A DNA stretch of 64,000 nt from an uncultured Eubacteriales bacterium (GTDB taxonomy: Bacteria; Bacillota; Clostridia; Saccharofermentanales; UBA5734). The notes below the pieces were generated by a model. That model ran no database searches and was not told the DNA's origin. It was given only the letters and a program-made list of their open reading frames with translations. A program made the position numbers and the translations under genes. Below, one piece after another: positions 35,289 to 47,745 of the stretch (its first letter is position 1; every line of letters starts with the position of its first letter). Where the stretch lies: assembly GCA_903835065.1 (NCBI GenBank), contig CAILLO010000077.1, positions 112,621 through 176,620 of the forward strand, given 5' to 3'.

Positions 35289-36338
35289 ATGAAGCACCAG
35301 GAGACGCCTTCACGCAGCCGCCCTCCCGACACGCCGCGCGAGCCCGCTCTCGAGCGGGCCCTGCCGGGGAATGCTCTCGCCGACCGCCACGTCCGGGTCG
35401 CGCCCGGCACGCTGCTGATCGTGAACGCCGTGCTCGCGACGGTACTGCAGATCGCCTGGACGTTGATGCCGGACGGCGCCTTCGGATTCTCCAAGGCCTC
35501 CCTCCAGGGCTTCGCCGTCGCCGCCGCGCTCATGCAGGGTCTCTGCATCCTGCTGCCCACGCTGGTCGTCGCCGGCGGCTACCGCATCACGCCGCGCACG
35601 ATCCTCGGCGCAGGGATGCCCCGTCCGGGCGGCCTCATCCTGGCCGCCGCGGCCGGCATCCCCGCCGCCGTGCTGTTGACCGGCCTCAACAACGTCGTGA
35701 TCTACGCCTTCGCGAAGTCGGGCTTCCTCTTCCCCGCCACATCCGCGCCGCGCGTCACGACGTCCGGGCCGGAATCGTGGATCGTCCTTCTGGTCCTCTC
35801 CGTGGTCGTCCCCGGCATCGTCGAGGAGCTCATGTTCCGCGGCCTGATCCAGGGCGCGATGGAGCACTCCGGAGCGCGCGTCTCCGCGATCGTCCTCCCG
35901 GCGCTGGCCTTCGCGCTCTTCCACGCCGACCCGCTCTTCCTGCTCGCACCGTTCGGCGCCGGGCTGCTGCTCGGCGCCCTCCGCCGATCGACCGGCGGCC
36001 TAGCCGCTCCGATCGCCGCGCACGTCTCCCTGAACCTCACGCTCATCGCGATCCGACCCCTGCTGCCGCAATGGCGCGACGCCGCGTTCTCCAGCGGGTT
36101 CGACGCCGAGTCGCTGCTCGGTGTCTCGCTCCTCGGCGCGATCGTGGCGGCCATCGCGACGGTCCCCGTCTATCTCGCCCTCCGCTCCCCCGCCTTCCAC
36201 CGGCGGTCGCCCGCCACGCGCGAAGAAGACCTCGGGCCGGAGCCGAAAGTCTTCCTCGAGTGGCGTTTCCTGCTGGGTTGCCTGCTGCTGGCGGTCTTCC
36301 TCGTCTGGCTCTACTCGTTCTCGCTGGCGCAGGGCTAG
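35289..36338 (+). CDS. CPBP family intramembrane metalloprotease
   Basis: A 349-residue membrane protein with the CPBP (Rce1-like, Abi) motifs: EELMFRGLIQG (the EExxxR), FHADPLFLLAPF and HVSLNLT. An extra C-terminal membrane segment follows (FLLGCLLLAVFLVWLYSF). Start ATG 35289 is about 8 nt from GGAAAGGA; ATG 35280 is nearer and less likely. Such proteases process prenylated or bacteriocin-type substrates; the target here is unknown. Its stop codon overlaps that of the convergent permease gene within a shared CTAG. Confidence 0.88.
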   Translation: MKHQETPSRSRPPDTPREPALERALPGNALADRHVRVAPGTLLIVNAVLATVLQIAWTLMPDGAFGFSKASLQGFAVAAALMQGLCILLPTLVVAGGYRITPRTILGAGMPRPGGLILAAAAGIPAAVLLTGLNNVVIYAFAKSGFLFPATSAPRVTTSGPESWIVLLVLSVVVPGIVEELMFRGLIQGAMEHSGARVSAIVLPALAFALFHADPLFLLAPFGAGLLLGALRRSTGGLAAPIAAHVSLNLTLIAIRPLLPQWRDAAFSSGFDAESLLGVSLLGAIVAAIATVPVYLALRSPAFHRRSPATREEDLGPEPKVFLEWRFLLGCLLLAVFLVWLYSFSLAQG

Positions 36339-37129
36339 CCGACGGCCTTCGTCAGGGCGTCGTACACCACCTTGGCGAACAGCATCACGAGGACCAGCGC
36401 GAAGACGGGCTTGATCGCTTTCGCACCCTTCCGGATCGCGATGCCGGACCCGAGCCAGTTGCCGGCGATGCCGCAGGCCCCGGCCGCGAGACCCGGGACC
36501 CAGAGGATCTGCCCCGCTGCGAGGAAGACCGCGAACGCCGCGTAGTTGGAGCTCAGGTTCACGACTTTCGCATTGCCGCTCGCGGTGCGCAGGCCGAAGC
36601 CGAGCACGAGGCTGTGGAGCATCAGGAGGAAGGTCCCGGCGCCGGGACCGAAGAAGCCGTCGTAGAAGCCGATCGTGAGGCCTATGGCCCCGCAGAGGAA
36701 CCAGAGCCGGAAGCCGTGGATCTTCGGCTCCCGACGGTCCTCGGCGTCGTCGCCGTTCTTCCGCGTGAGGACGAGGACGGCGGCGACGGGGATCATCACG
36801 AGCAGGGCGGCGCGGAACCCCTCGGACGGGAGCGCGAGCGCGGCCTTCGACCCGAGGAAGGACCCCGGGAAGGCCAGCGCGGCGCTGGTCGCGGCGGCGG
36901 CGAGGTGGACGCGGCCGTGGCGGAAGTAGCGGATCGTGGACACCGTCGTCCCGAGGGAGGCCGACAGTTTGTTCGTGCCGGCCGCGAGGTGGGGCGGAAG
37001 ACCGGCCATCAGGTACGCGGGAATCGACAGCAGTCCGCCCCCTCCGGCGATCGAGTCGACGAAGCCCGCGAGGAAGATCAGGAAGCAGAGGAGCGCGAGG
37101 GTCAGCGGCGGGATCGAGGTCCAGTCCAT
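36335..37129 (-). CDS. TauE/SafE family sulfite/organosulfur exporter-like permease
   Basis: A 264-residue protein with about eight membrane segments and the family repeats AGFVDSIAGGGGLLSIPAYLMAG (N-terminal) and IGFYDGFFGPGAGTFL (C-terminal). TauE/SafE proteins export small anions such as sulfite or sulfoacetate; the substrate cannot be told. The start MDWTSIPP at 37129 fits AAAGGAAC upstream; the track start is 11 residues longer. It is divergent from the Dabb gene with a shared symmetrical promoter. Confidence 0.88.
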   Translation of the reverse strand: MDWTSIPPLTLALLCFLIFLAGFVDSIAGGGGLLSIPAYLMAGLPPHLAAGTNKLSASLGTTVSTIRYFRHGRVHLAAAATSAALAFPGSFLGSKAALALPSEGFRAALLVMIPVAAVLVLTRKNGDDAEDRREPKIHGFRLWFLCGAIGLTIGFYDGFFGPGAGTFLLMLHSLVLGFGLRTASGNAKVVNLSSNYAAFAVFLAAGQILWVPGLAAGACGIAGNWLGSGIAIRKGAKAIKPVFALVLVMLFAKVVYDALTKAVG

Positions 37130-37162
37130 CGATTCAGTTCCTTTCCGGAAAGTCTTCTCCAT

Positions 37163-37193
37163 GGTAGCAGAGGAAGGCCCCGTCTGCTACAAT
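37163..37193. promoter_or_regulatory. Symmetrical bidirectional promoter, permease and Dabb genes
   Basis: The inverted repeat GTAGCAGA (37164-37171) / TCTGCTAC (37183-37190) places an extended -10 in each direction: TGCTACAAT on the plus strand and TGCTACCAT on the minus strand. Confidence 0.55.
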
Positions 37194-37243
37194 CGGGGGC
37201 GGATTCCGGCGCGCGGTCCGCGGGCCGGTCAGAGGAGGTTCCC

Positions 37244-37546
37244 ATGCTGAAGCACATCGTGATGTGGACGTTTCCCGAGCTGGCCGATGGCCATACCCGC
37301 GCCGAGAACATGGAGCGGGTCCGCGCCGCGTTGATGGCCCTGCCGGCCGTGATTCCCGAAATCCGACTCTTCGAGGTGCATGCGGACGTCGGAATCGACG
37401 CCAGCGCGTCGACGATGTGCCTGATTTCGGAATTCGAGGACGCGGACGCCCTGCAGCGCTACGCCGTCCACCCCGACCACCGGGCCGCATCGGCGCTGAT
37501 CGCCCGGGTCCGGTCGGACCGGGCCGTGATCGACTACAGGGTCTGA
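37244..37546 (+). CDS. Dabb (stress-responsive A/B barrel) family protein
   Basis: A 100-residue single dimeric alpha-beta barrel: MLKHIVMWTF at the start, a central FEDADALQRYAVHPDHR, and the final RVRSDRAVIDY. Dabb proteins are small dimeric barrels with diverse or unknown catalytic roles. AGAGGAGG precedes the ATG. The 3' end overlaps the convergent U32 gene by 13 nt. Confidence 0.9.
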   Translation: MLKHIVMWTFPELADGHTRAENMERVRAALMALPAVIPEIRLFEVHADVGIDASASTMCLISEFEDADALQRYAVHPDHRAASALIARVRSDRAVIDYRV

Positions 37547-38793
37547 TCCCCGCCGGAGCTTGCCGGAGTCGCCGCTCGGCGCGGCAGCCGCGTCAGGAAC
37601 GAGTCCGCGTCCGCCGGAACCGGCAGCGGCAATCGGACTTCCGACAAGGGGTGCAGGGCCGTCTGCAGCAGCAGCCCCTCCGCGTCCGTCAATCCCTCGA
37701 CCATGAACTCCAGCGGTCCGCCCTTCGGCCGCAGCAGCGACAGGCGTTCTCCTCGCCCGAACCGGTTGCGCACGACGACCCGCGCGAATCCGCTCGACGG
37801 GTCGGTGCCGACGACGTTGCCGACGACGTCCGCCTCCCGCAGATAGTCGGCATCGGTGGCGTGCACCTGCGCGTCGTCCATCGGCGCGCCGTAGTAGAAC
37901 CCGGTCGAGAAGGGCCGGTGGCTCGTGCGTTCCAGCAGTTCCATCCAGTCGTCCGGCGTCCCCGCGCCGGGCTTCCCTTCCAGGGCGTCGAGGGCCATCC
38001 GGTAGGCCTTCGTCGTGACGGCGGCGTAGAACGCGCTCTTCGCGCGTCCCTCGATCTTGAGGCTCGTGACGCCCGCCCGGCGCATCTCCTCGAGGTGCGC
38101 GACCATGCAGAGGTCGCGCGAATTCAGGATGTAGGTCCCCTGGCCGTCCTGCTCCACGGGGAAGGACTCGCCGGGCCGCTTCTCCTCGACCAGCGCGTAC
38201 TTCCAGCGGCAGGGCTGCGCGCATCGGCCCCGGTTCGCGTCGCGTCCCGCCATGGCCGCCGACAGGAGGCAGCGCCCGGAATGGGCGATGCACATCGAGC
38301 CGTGGACGAAGGTCTCGAGCTCGAGGTCGTCGGGGATGTCGGCGCGGATCTCCGCGATTTCGGCGAGCGTCAGCTCGCGGGCGAGGACGATCCGCTTCGC
38401 GCCTTGCGCGTGCCAGAATCGGCAGGCACGGGCGTTCACGACGCTGGCCTGCGTGCTGACATGCAGCGCGACGCCGGGTGCCTCTTCGCGGGCGAGGGTG
38501 AAGACGCCCGGATCGGAGACGATGCATGCATCGACGCCGCACGCCGCGGCGTCCCGCACGAAGCTCCGGAGTTCCTGGAAGTCGGAAGGGTGCGCGAGGA
38601 TGTTCAGGGCCAGGAACACCTTCACCCCGCGTGCGTGGGCGAAGGCTGCGCCTTCGGCCAGGTCCTCCGGGGTGAAGTTCGCGCTCGAGGCGCGTAATCC
38701 GTATCGGGTTCCCGCCAGGTAGACGGCGTCCGCGCCATAGGCCACGGCGGCCCTCAGCCTGTCGGGGGAGCCGGCCGGTGAGAGCAGCTCCAT
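37534..38793 (-). CDS. U32 family peptidase-like protein, probable tRNA hydroxylation factor TrhP
   Basis: A 419-residue U32 protein with ELLSPAGSPDRLRAAVAYGADAVYL and the signature block HSGRCLLSAAMAGRDANRGRCAQPCRW, whose cysteines are conserved. In Bacillus, U32 proteins encoded near mltG (YrrN/YrrO) make 5-hydroxyuridine in tRNA from prephenate. The mltG neighbour here supports the same role rather than proteolysis. AGGAGG lies before ATG 38793; the long track start is a read-through into mltG. Confidence 0.88.
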   Translation of the reverse strand: MELLSPAGSPDRLRAAVAYGADAVYLAGTRYGLRASSANFTPEDLAEGAAFAHARGVKVFLALNILAHPSDFQELRSFVRDAAACGVDACIVSDPGVFTLAREEAPGVALHVSTQASVVNARACRFWHAQGAKRIVLARELTLAEIAEIRADIPDDLELETFVHGSMCIAHSGRCLLSAAMAGRDANRGRCAQPCRWKYALVEEKRPGESFPVEQDGQGTYILNSRDLCMVAHLEEMRRAGVTSLKIEGRAKSAFYAAVTTKAYRMALDALEGKPGAGTPDDWMELLERTSHRPFSTGFYYGAPMDDAQVHATDADYLREADVVGNVVGTDPSSGFARVVVRNRFGRGERLSLLRPKGGPLEFMVEGLTDAEGLLLQTALHPLSEVRLPLPVPADADSFLTRLPRRAATPASSGGDQTL

Positions 38794-38803
38794 GGGAAGC
38801 CTC

Positions 38804-39916
38804 CTACTGGCCGTAGTACTTGGAATTCTTGATATTGGCGAGGTGCTGCGTGAAGGTCGACGCGAAGGCCGTGTTGCCGTTGCCCATCGCGACGAAGTAC
38901 AGGTAGGTCGTCTTGTCGGGCCAGAGGGTGGCGCGGATCGCGTCGGAGCCGGGGTTGCCGATCGGCCCGGGCGGCAGGCCCTTGTTCTGGTAGGTGTTGT
39001 AGGGGCTCTGGAACTTGATGTCGGCGTCGGTCGCGATATAGCGCCGCGCGAGCCCCTGCTCCTCACGAAGGTAGTTCAGGCTGGCACAGGACTGCAGGAA
39101 GTTCATCGTCGGGTCCTTGGACTTGAGGCGGTTCCAGAAGACGCTCGCCACGGTGCCCATGTCGGTCAGCTTCGCGGTCTCGTTCTGGACGATCGAGGCC
39201 AGCGTGATCACCTGGTCCATCGAGAGGCCGAGGACCTGCGCGCGGGCGTAGAACTCCGGCAGGTACTTGTTCTCGGCGTTGTTCAGGAACGTGCGGAGGA
39301 TCGTCTCCTCGTCGGCGTTCATGTCGAATTCGTAGGTGTCGGGGAACAGGTACCCCTGCAGGGTCCAATCGCGGCCAGCGGTGACCGGAATCGCCCGGAC
39401 GAAGTCGTAGTCGAGGAACAGCGAAGGGTTCTTGACCATCGCGTCGAGTTTCTTCTCGTCGAAGTACACGCCCGCGGCGGTCAGCTTCGCCTTGATCTGC
39501 TTGTACGTGATGCCCTCGGGGAAGGTCACGGTCACCGACTTCGGCTTCTGCGAGAGCATGTACATGATTTCGTCGTAGGTCATCGAGGCGGTGACGAAGT
39601 GCGTCCCCGCCTGGTACTGCCCGTCGAAGCCGTTGACCTTCGAGAGAAGCGTGAACAGGAACGGGTTCGCGATCACCTTCTGGTCGGAAAGCAGCGCCGC
39701 GATCGCCTTCGTGGTCGCAGCGCGAGGAATGACCACCATCTTGGCGCCCGCGGTATCGGGACCGATCGTCGTGCCGCTCGTGGAGAACGCCTCGAATCGG
39801 GCGTTCTGGGCGATCACGTAGGAGTATCCGAAATAGACGCCGATGCCAGCGACGACGAGGGCCAGGACGAGGAAGACGACCACGGACAGGAACTTGAGGG
39901 CTCTGCGGGAGAACAT
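38804..39916 (-). CDS. mltG: Endolytic transglycosylase MltG
   Basis: A 370-residue membrane-anchored YceG-like enzyme. It has one N-terminal membrane helix (VVVFLVLALVVAGIGVYF), a LysM-like region, and the catalytic domain with the active glutamate in LASIVQNETAK and the conserved PYNTYQNKGLPPGPI. It cleaves nascent peptidoglycan and limits strand length. It is flanked by typA and the U32 gene with gaps of 5 and 10 nt. Confidence 0.95.
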   Translation of the reverse strand: MFSRRALKFLSVVVFLVLALVVAGIGVYFGYSYVIAQNARFEAFSTSGTTIGPDTAGAKMVVIPRAATTKAIAALLSDQKVIANPFLFTLLSKVNGFDGQYQAGTHFVTASMTYDEIMYMLSQKPKSVTVTFPEGITYKQIKAKLTAAGVYFDEKKLDAMVKNPSLFLDYDFVRAIPVTAGRDWTLQGYLFPDTYEFDMNADEETILRTFLNNAENKYLPEFYARAQVLGLSMDQVITLASIVQNETAKLTDMGTVASVFWNRLKSKDPTMNFLQSCASLNYLREEQGLARRYIATDADIKFQSPYNTYQNKGLPPGPIGNPGSDAIRATLWPDKTTYLYFVAMGNGNTAFASTFTQHLANIKNSKYYGQ

Positions 39917-39921
39917 CGGAG

Positions 39922-41772
<1,851 letters not shown>

Positions 41773-41775
41773 GTG

Positions 41776-43104
41776 CTACTTGTTCTCCCTTTCTCTTTCC
41801 CGCAGGATGAAGCGGATCGGCGTTCCTTCGAAGCCGAAGCATTTGCGGAACTGGTTCTCCAGGTACCGTTCGTACGAGAAGTGCATGAGCTCCTTCTCGT
41901 TGAGGAAGAAGACGAATTCGGGCGGGCGGACGCCGACCTGGGTCGCGTAGTAGATCCGCAGGCGCTTGCCCTTGTCGTTGGGCGGCGGGGACATCGCCAT
42001 CGCCTCGGCCAGCAGGTCGTTGAGCATGCCGGTCGACAGGCGCAGGCAGGCCTGGGCGTAGACGTGGTTGATCAGCTCGAACAACTTGGGCACGCGCTGG
42101 CCGGTCTTCGCCGAGATGAACAGGACTGGCGCGTACTGCAGGAAGACGAGGCCTTCGCGGATCGACTTCTCGTACAGCTCGAGCGTACCCGTCTCCTTGT
42201 CGACGAGGTCCCACTTGTTGACGACGATGATGCAGGCCTTGCCGCTGTTGTGCGCGTAGCCCGCGACCTTGGTGTCCTGCTCGGTCACGCCGTCCTGCGC
42301 ATCGATCAGCACGACGCAGACGTCGGCCTTCTCGATGGCGGCGAGGGCGCGGATCATGCTGTAGCGCTCGATGTCGTCGTCGATGCGGCTCTTCTTGCGC
42401 AGACCGGCGGTGTCGACGAGCACGTACTTCCCGTGTTCGTTGACGAGCGGCGAGTCGATCGCGTCGCGGGTCGTGCCCGGGACGTCGGAGACGATCGTGC
42501 GCTCCTCGCCGAGCATGCGGTTGACGAGCGAGGACTTGCCGGCGTTGGGCTTGCCGATCACGGCGACGCGGATCTCGTCGTCGTCGTCGTCGTGTTCTCC
42601 GGCCGGCGGGAAGTGCTCGTATAGCGCGTCGAGCAGGTCGCCCGTGCCGAGCCCGTGCACCGACGACACCGGGAAGATCTCGCCGAGCCCGAGGTTGTAG
42701 AATTCGTAGGCGTCGGGGGCCATGGGGCCCGGTCGGTCGGACTTGTTGACGCAGACCACGATCGGCTTGCCGGACTTGCGCAGCAGCGTGCCGACGTCCT
42801 GGTCCGCGGCGGTCAGGCCGGCCTGGACATCGACCATGAAGAGGATCACGTCGGCGGTCTCGATCGCGATCTCGGCCTGCGAGCGCATCTGCCGCAGCAT
42901 CGCATCGTCCGTCTGCGTCTCGATGCCGCCCGTGTCGATCAGAGCGAACTTCCGTCCGCGCCATTCGGCTTCAGCGTACACGCGGTCGCGCGTCACGCCC
43001 GGCGTGTCGTCGACGATCGAGATGCGGCTTCCGGCGAGGTAGTTGAACAGCGTCGACTTGCCCACGTTGGGGCGCCCGACGACGGCGACGATCGGCTTAC
43101 CCAT
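41776..43104 (-). CDS. der: Ribosome biogenesis GTPase Der (EngA)
   Basis: A 442-residue protein with two GTPase domains in tandem ([12 protein letters not shown] with [16 protein letters not shown] with NKWD) and a KH-like C-terminus ([30 protein letters not shown]). It is essential for 50S maturation. The start [10 protein letters not shown] at 43104 has GGGAGGGG upstream; the ATG lies inside the last codons of the DUF512 gene (8-nt overlap). Confidence 0.97.
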   Translation of the reverse strand: MGKPIVAVVGRPNVGKSTLFNYLAGSRISIVDDTPGVTRDRVYAEAEWRGRKFALIDTGGIETQTDDAMLRQMRSQAEIAIETADVILFMVDVQAGLTAADQDVGTLLRKSGKPIVVCVNKSDRPGPMAPDAYEFYNLGLGEIFPVSSVHGLGTGDLLDALYEHFPPAGEHDDDDDEIRVAVIGKPNAGKSSLVNRMLGEERTIVSDVPGTTRDAIDSPLVNEHGKYVLVDTAGLRKKSRIDDDIERYSMIRALAAIEKADVCVVLIDAQDGVTEQDTKVAGYAHNSGKACIIVVNKWDLVDKETGTLELYEKSIREGLVFLQYAPVLFISAKTGQRVPKLFELINHVYAQACLRLSTGMLNDLLAEAMAMSPPPNDKGKRLRIYYATQVGVRPPEFVFFLNEKELMHFSYERYLENQFRKCFGFEGTPIRFILRERERENK

Positions 43105-44497
43105 GTCGTATCCCCTCCCTGGCATCCCGGGTCAGCGCATCCAGCGCCTCCAGCAGCCCCGATCCGGTCGGCGGGGCCACGGCGATCCTGCATCCCAGGG
43201 TCGCTTCGGCCTCCTGAAGCGTCACACCGTCGAGGAAGACCTCCTCGTCGGCCTTGAGCATGCAGGCGGGAATCAGCAGGTGCGGCGCCTCCCCGGCGCC
43301 TTCCTTCAGGCCCGCGTCCGCGAGCGGGGCGCGCAGGGTGGCGACGAGGTCGGCTCCCGTCACGAGGCCCGCGACGGTCACGGTCTCGCCGAAGAAGCGG
43401 TTGGCGACCGGGTGCACGCGGAACTCCACCCCGTAGGCCGGCCCGGCGCGGCGGCCCGCCTCCTCGAGGAAGGGGGCGGCGTCGGTCCCCGTCGCGATGT
43501 GCACGACGGCGCCGAGCGGCGCGACCGGCAGGCTCCTGCGGCGGCGGCGGGCGGCGAGCCCCTCGCGGAGCTCGCGGCGGAAGAGGGCGATAAGCCCCAC
43601 GCCGTTCTCGAGCTGGGGGTAGTCCTCGTAGTAGCCCTCGCCCGGTATCGGCAGACCGGCGCGCAGGTACAACTCGTCGGCGGCGTGGACGGTCGCGGTG
43701 CCGCGGCTCTCCGTGAAGGCCGTCCGCCAGCGGTCGACGCGCGCGATCGTCTCGCGGGCGGAGTCGCGGTCGTACGGCAGGAGGCCCGGCAGGCCCTTCA
43801 GGTCGCGGTAGCGCGTCAGGCCGACCGGCACGGCGGCGACGCTGCCGAGGGCCGCGCCCAGCGTGTCGAGGTCGCGCATCGTCCGGTCGAAGGCCTCGCC
43901 GTCGTTCCAGCCGCGGCACAGGACGATCTGCGCGTTGACGCGGATGCCGGCGTCGACGAGGCGGCGGAGCTGCTCCATGATCCGGCCGGCGAAGCGGTTG
44001 CCCATCATGCGGACGCGCAACTCGGGGTCGGTCGTGTGCACGGACACGTTGATCGGCGACAGGCGCAGCGCGATCAGGCGCTGCATCCCGGCTTCGTCGA
44101 GGTTGGTCAGGGTCACGTAGTTGCCGGAGAGGAAGGACATGCGGAGGTCGTCGTCGCGGAAGTACAGCGTCGGGCGCATGCCGTCGGGGAGCTGGCGGAT
44201 GAAGCAGAAGACGCAGTCGTTGCGGCAGCTCCCGCAATCGTCCATCAGCGCGTCGTCGAACGCGAGTCCGAGATCCTCGTCCTCGTCCTTCTCGATCTCG
44301 ACCTCGAGCTCCTCTCCGTCGGCCTGGCGCACGAGCACCGTCAGGGCCTCCACGGCCGTGCGCGTGCGGTAGTCGAAGCGGTCGAGGACGGGCTTCCCGT
44401 CGATCGACACGAGGACGTCGTCCGGCTGGATGCCGGATTCTTCGGCGATGCTGCCGGGTGCGACCTGCGCGACGGTCCTGTGGGCATCGGACGACAA
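43097..44497 (-). CDS. DUF512 family protein with PDZ and radical SAM domains
   Basis: A 466-residue protein with an N-terminal PDZ-like domain (VAQVAPGSIAEESGIQPDDVLVSIDG), a radical SAM core with cysteines in SCRNDCVFCFIRQLPDGM (C-x3-C-x2-C), and the DUF512 domain. The block LYFRDDDLRMSFLSGNYVTL is diagnostic. It is almost always beside der in Clostridia, so a role in ribosome assembly or RNA modification is suspected. The start is TTG 44497 with AAAGGAGA upstream. Confidence 0.93.
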   Translation of the reverse strand: MSSDAHRTVAQVAPGSIAEESGIQPDDVLVSIDGKPVLDRFDYRTRTAVEALTVLVRQADGEELEVEIEKDEDEDLGLAFDDALMDDCGSCRNDCVFCFIRQLPDGMRPTLYFRDDDLRMSFLSGNYVTLTNLDEAGMQRLIALRLSPINVSVHTTDPELRVRMMGNRFAGRIMEQLRRLVDAGIRVNAQIVLCRGWNDGEAFDRTMRDLDTLGAALGSVAAVPVGLTRYRDLKGLPGLLPYDRDSARETIARVDRWRTAFTESRGTATVHAADELYLRAGLPIPGEGYYEDYPQLENGVGLIALFRRELREGLAARRRRRSLPVAPLGAVVHIATGTDAAPFLEEAGRRAGPAYGVEFRVHPVANRFFGETVTVAGLVTGADLVATLRAPLADAGLKEGAGEAPHLLIPACMLKADEEVFLDGVTLQEAEATLGCRIAVAPPTGSGLLEALDALTRDAREGIRHG

Positions 44498-44524
44498 ACT
44501 TCGGTTCTCCTTTCAAACGAAAAG

Positions 44525-44556
44525 CAGCGCGTCTTCTTTGCCGAAAACCCGCTGCC
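44525..44556 (-). terminator. Terminator after rpmF
   Basis: The minus strand forms GCAGCG-GTTTTC...GAAGAC-CGCTGC (two 6-bp stems), followed by TTTTCGTTT. It separates DUF177-rpmF from the DUF512-der operon, with read-through possible. Confidence 0.75.
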
Positions 44557-44603
44557 TATCGTCTTCTCAAGCGGACGGAACCCCTGGGCCTTCCGGCTTC
44601 GGG

Positions 44604-44798
44604 CTACTTGGACTTCTTGTCCTCCGCCATCTTGACGATTTCCTTGCCGTCGTAGAAGCCGCAGCTCTTGCAGACCTTGTGCGGCATCTTCAGGGTATGG
44701 CACTTCGGGCAATCGACCAGACCGGGGACGCTGAGCTTCCACTGCGACCTGCGGAGGCCGGTTCTCGCCTTGGACCATTTGCGTTTCGGATTCGCCAT
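44604..44798 (-). CDS. rpmF: 50S ribosomal protein L32
   Basis: A 64-residue L32: MANPKRKWSKARTGLRRSQW, then a zinc ribbon with CPKCHTLKMPHKVCKSCGFYDG (both CxxC pairs present, so the zinc-binding C+ form). It pairs with DUF177 upstream, as is usual in bacteria. Confidence 0.98.
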   Translation of the reverse strand: MANPKRKWSKARTGLRRSQWKLSVPGLVDCPKCHTLKMPHKVCKSCGFYDGKEIVKMAEDKKSK

Positions 44799-44841
44799 CT
44801 TACGTTCCCTCCATCATGGACCGCACCGCCCTGTCCGGACG

Positions 44842-45372
44842 CTACAGCAGTTCCCTCAGTCGTCCGAACGGCGACTTCTCCGAGTCGTCCCGTTCGTCGT
44901 GCCCGCAGTCCCGTTCGTTCCGGTCCGCGAAGCACACGGTGCAGAGTCCCCTGCAGTCCTCCCTGCACAGCACGCGGGCCGGCAGCGCCAGGAGCAGGTC
45001 GTCCCGGAGCGCCTCCGAGACATCGATCGACCATCCGTCGAAGCGATATCCCGTTCCGTCGTCCTCTTCCTTTTCCTCCCGACGGCCGACATCCGCGTGG
45101 TATCGGCTGCGATAGGTCTCGACGACCGGCACGGAGAGCGCTCCATGCACCGGACGGAGGCACCGTCCGCAGTCGCTTTCGTAGGAAGCCGCCACGGTCC
45201 CCGAGAGGACCAGCAGCCCGTCGCCCGTGTTGGCGACCTTTCCCGTGAAGGTCACCGGTTCGGAAAACCGGAATCCCGGGAAGGCCAGGGCGATCGAGTC
45301 CGGCGTGCCGGAGAGCTCGACCGGAAGGGATTCTCCGGTGCTTCGTGCGATCGGTTTGATATCGACGAGCAT
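44842..45372 (-). CDS. DUF177 (YceD) family protein
   Basis: A 176-residue protein with the DUF177 cysteines: CGRCLRPV in the middle and LCREDCRGLCTVC near the end, which read as zinc-type CxxC pairs. YceD/DUF177 proteins are linked to 23S rRNA metabolism and nearly always precede rpmF. It has a perfect consensus promoter. Confidence 0.93.
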   Translation of the reverse strand: MLVDIKPIARSTGESLPVELSGTPDSIALAFPGFRFSEPVTFTGKVANTGDGLLVLSGTVAASYESDCGRCLRPVHGALSVPVVETYRSRYHADVGRREEKEEDDGTGYRFDGWSIDVSEALRDDLLLALPARVLCREDCRGLCTVCFADRNERDCGHDERDDSEKSPFGRLRELL

Positions 45373-45399
45373 GAGGCCCCTTTCACAGACGCGAATCGT

Positions 45400-45428
45400 A
45401 TTATATTCAGAAGCGCCCGTCGTGTCAA
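45400..45428 (-). promoter_or_regulatory. Perfect consensus promoter for DUF177-rpmF
   Basis: The minus strand reads TTGACA, 17 nt, TATAAT. It abuts the ackA stop codon, so this transcript is independent of pta-ackA. Confidence 0.9.
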
Positions 45429-45430
45429 TG

Positions 45431-46630
45431 TCAGCGGGCGGAAACCAGCCTCTCGGTCTCGATCGCGATCGCGAGCTCCTCGTTGGTCGGAATCGTGAAG
45501 ACGCGCACGGTCGCGCCTTCCGCGGAGATGTCGGCCTCCTTGCCCTTGACGCGGTTCTTCTCGGGGTCGACGGCGATGCCCATGAACGCGAGACCTTCCG
45601 TCGCGCCCTGGCGGACGTACGGGTTGTTCTCGCCGATGCCGGCCGTGAACACGACCGCGTCGACGCCGCCCATGGCGGCCGCGTACGCGGCGATCAGCTT
45701 GCGGCACTGGTAGGTGAACATCTCGAGGGCGAGCTTCGCGCGCTCGTTGCCCTGCTCCATCGCCTCGTCGAGGTCGCGGAAGTCGGAGCTGACGCCGGAG
45801 ACGCCGGCCACGCCGGACTTCTTGTTCATCAGGTCGTCGACGCCCTTCATGTCGAGGCCCTCGCGGTCCATGATCATGGTCACGAGCGCCGGGTCGATGT
45901 CGCCGCAGCGGGTACCCATGCAGATGCCGGCGAGCGGGGTCATGCCCATCGACGTGTCGACGGAGCGGCCGCCGTCGATCGCCGCGACCGAGGAGCCGTT
46001 GCCGAGGTGGCAGGTGACGATCTTGGTCTCCCCGATCGGCTTGCCGAGCATCTGCGCCGCGCGCTGCCCGACGAAGCGGTGCGAGGTCCCGTGGAAGCCG
46101 TAGCGGCGGATGCCGTGCTTCTCGTACAGCTCGTACGGAAGGGCGTACATGTACGCGCGCCCGGGCATCGTCTGGTGGAAGGCGGTATCGAACACCGCGA
46201 CCTGGGGGACGCCGGGGATCGCCTCTTCGCAGGCTTCGATGCCGGTCATGTTCGGGGGGTTGTGCAGTGGGGCCATCCGGAAGCAGGCGCGGATCGCCTG
46301 CTTGACTTCGGCGGTGATGATCGCGGAGCTCGAGAACTTCTCGCCGCCGTGCACGACCCGGTGCCCGACCGCGTCGATTTCGCCCATGTTGGCGATCACG
46401 CCGTGGTCTTCACTGGTCAGGACGGCGAGGACCTCCTTGATCGCGGTGCGGTGGTCGGGCATGCGCGCGAGGATCTTGACGGCCTCCTCGGCGCGGCGCT
46501 GGTGCTTGATCAGGGAGCCTTCGATGCCGATGCGCTCGGCGCCGCCCTTCGCGAGGACCTGGGCGGTGTGGACGTCCAGCAGCTGGTACTTGATCGAGGA
46601 GCTGCCGGCGTTGATGACGAGGACGATCAT
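45431..46630 (-). CDS. ackA: Acetate kinase
   Basis: A 399-residue enzyme converting acetyl phosphate and ADP to acetate and ATP. The motifs are [11 protein letters not shown] at the start, HRVVHGG, the substrate region [19 protein letters not shown], and FTAGIGEN at the nucleotide site. Length is standard. The track ORF runs much further upstream through pta and is a shadow there. It follows pta by 14 nt, giving the usual substrate-level phosphorylation pair. Confidence 0.98.
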   Translation of the reverse strand: MIVLVINAGSSSIKYQLLDVHTAQVLAKGGAERIGIEGSLIKHQRRAEEAVKILARMPDHRTAIKEVLAVLTSEDHGVIANMGEIDAVGHRVVHGGEKFSSSAIITAEVKQAIRACFRMAPLHNPPNMTGIEACEEAIPGVPQVAVFDTAFHQTMPGRAYMYALPYELYEKHGIRRYGFHGTSHRFVGQRAAQMLGKPIGETKIVTCHLGNGSSVAAIDGGRSVDTSMGMTPLAGICMGTRCGDIDPALVTMIMDREGLDMKGVDDLMNKKSGVAGVSGVSSDFRDLDEAMEQGNERAKLALEMFTYQCRKLIAAYAAAMGGVDAVVFTAGIGENNPYVRQGATEGLAFMGIAVDPEKNRVKGKEADISAEGATVRVFTIPTNEELAIAIETERLVSAR

Positions 46631-46644
46631 GTCTTGTTCCCTTC

Positions 46645-47670
<1,026 letters not shown>

Positions 47671-47684
47671 TCAGAAACTCAATC

Positions 47685-47713
47685 ATTATAACGAACGGGG
47701 GGGGAATCCACAA
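47685..47713 (-). promoter_or_regulatory. pta-ackA promoter with a homopolymeric spacer
   Basis: The minus strand reads TTGTGG, 17 nt, TATAAT. The spacer contains eight C (plus-strand G 47697-47704). Confidence 0.7.
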
Positions 47714-47745
47714 GAAGAAACGAACCGTGCCGGGACCTGCGGGCA

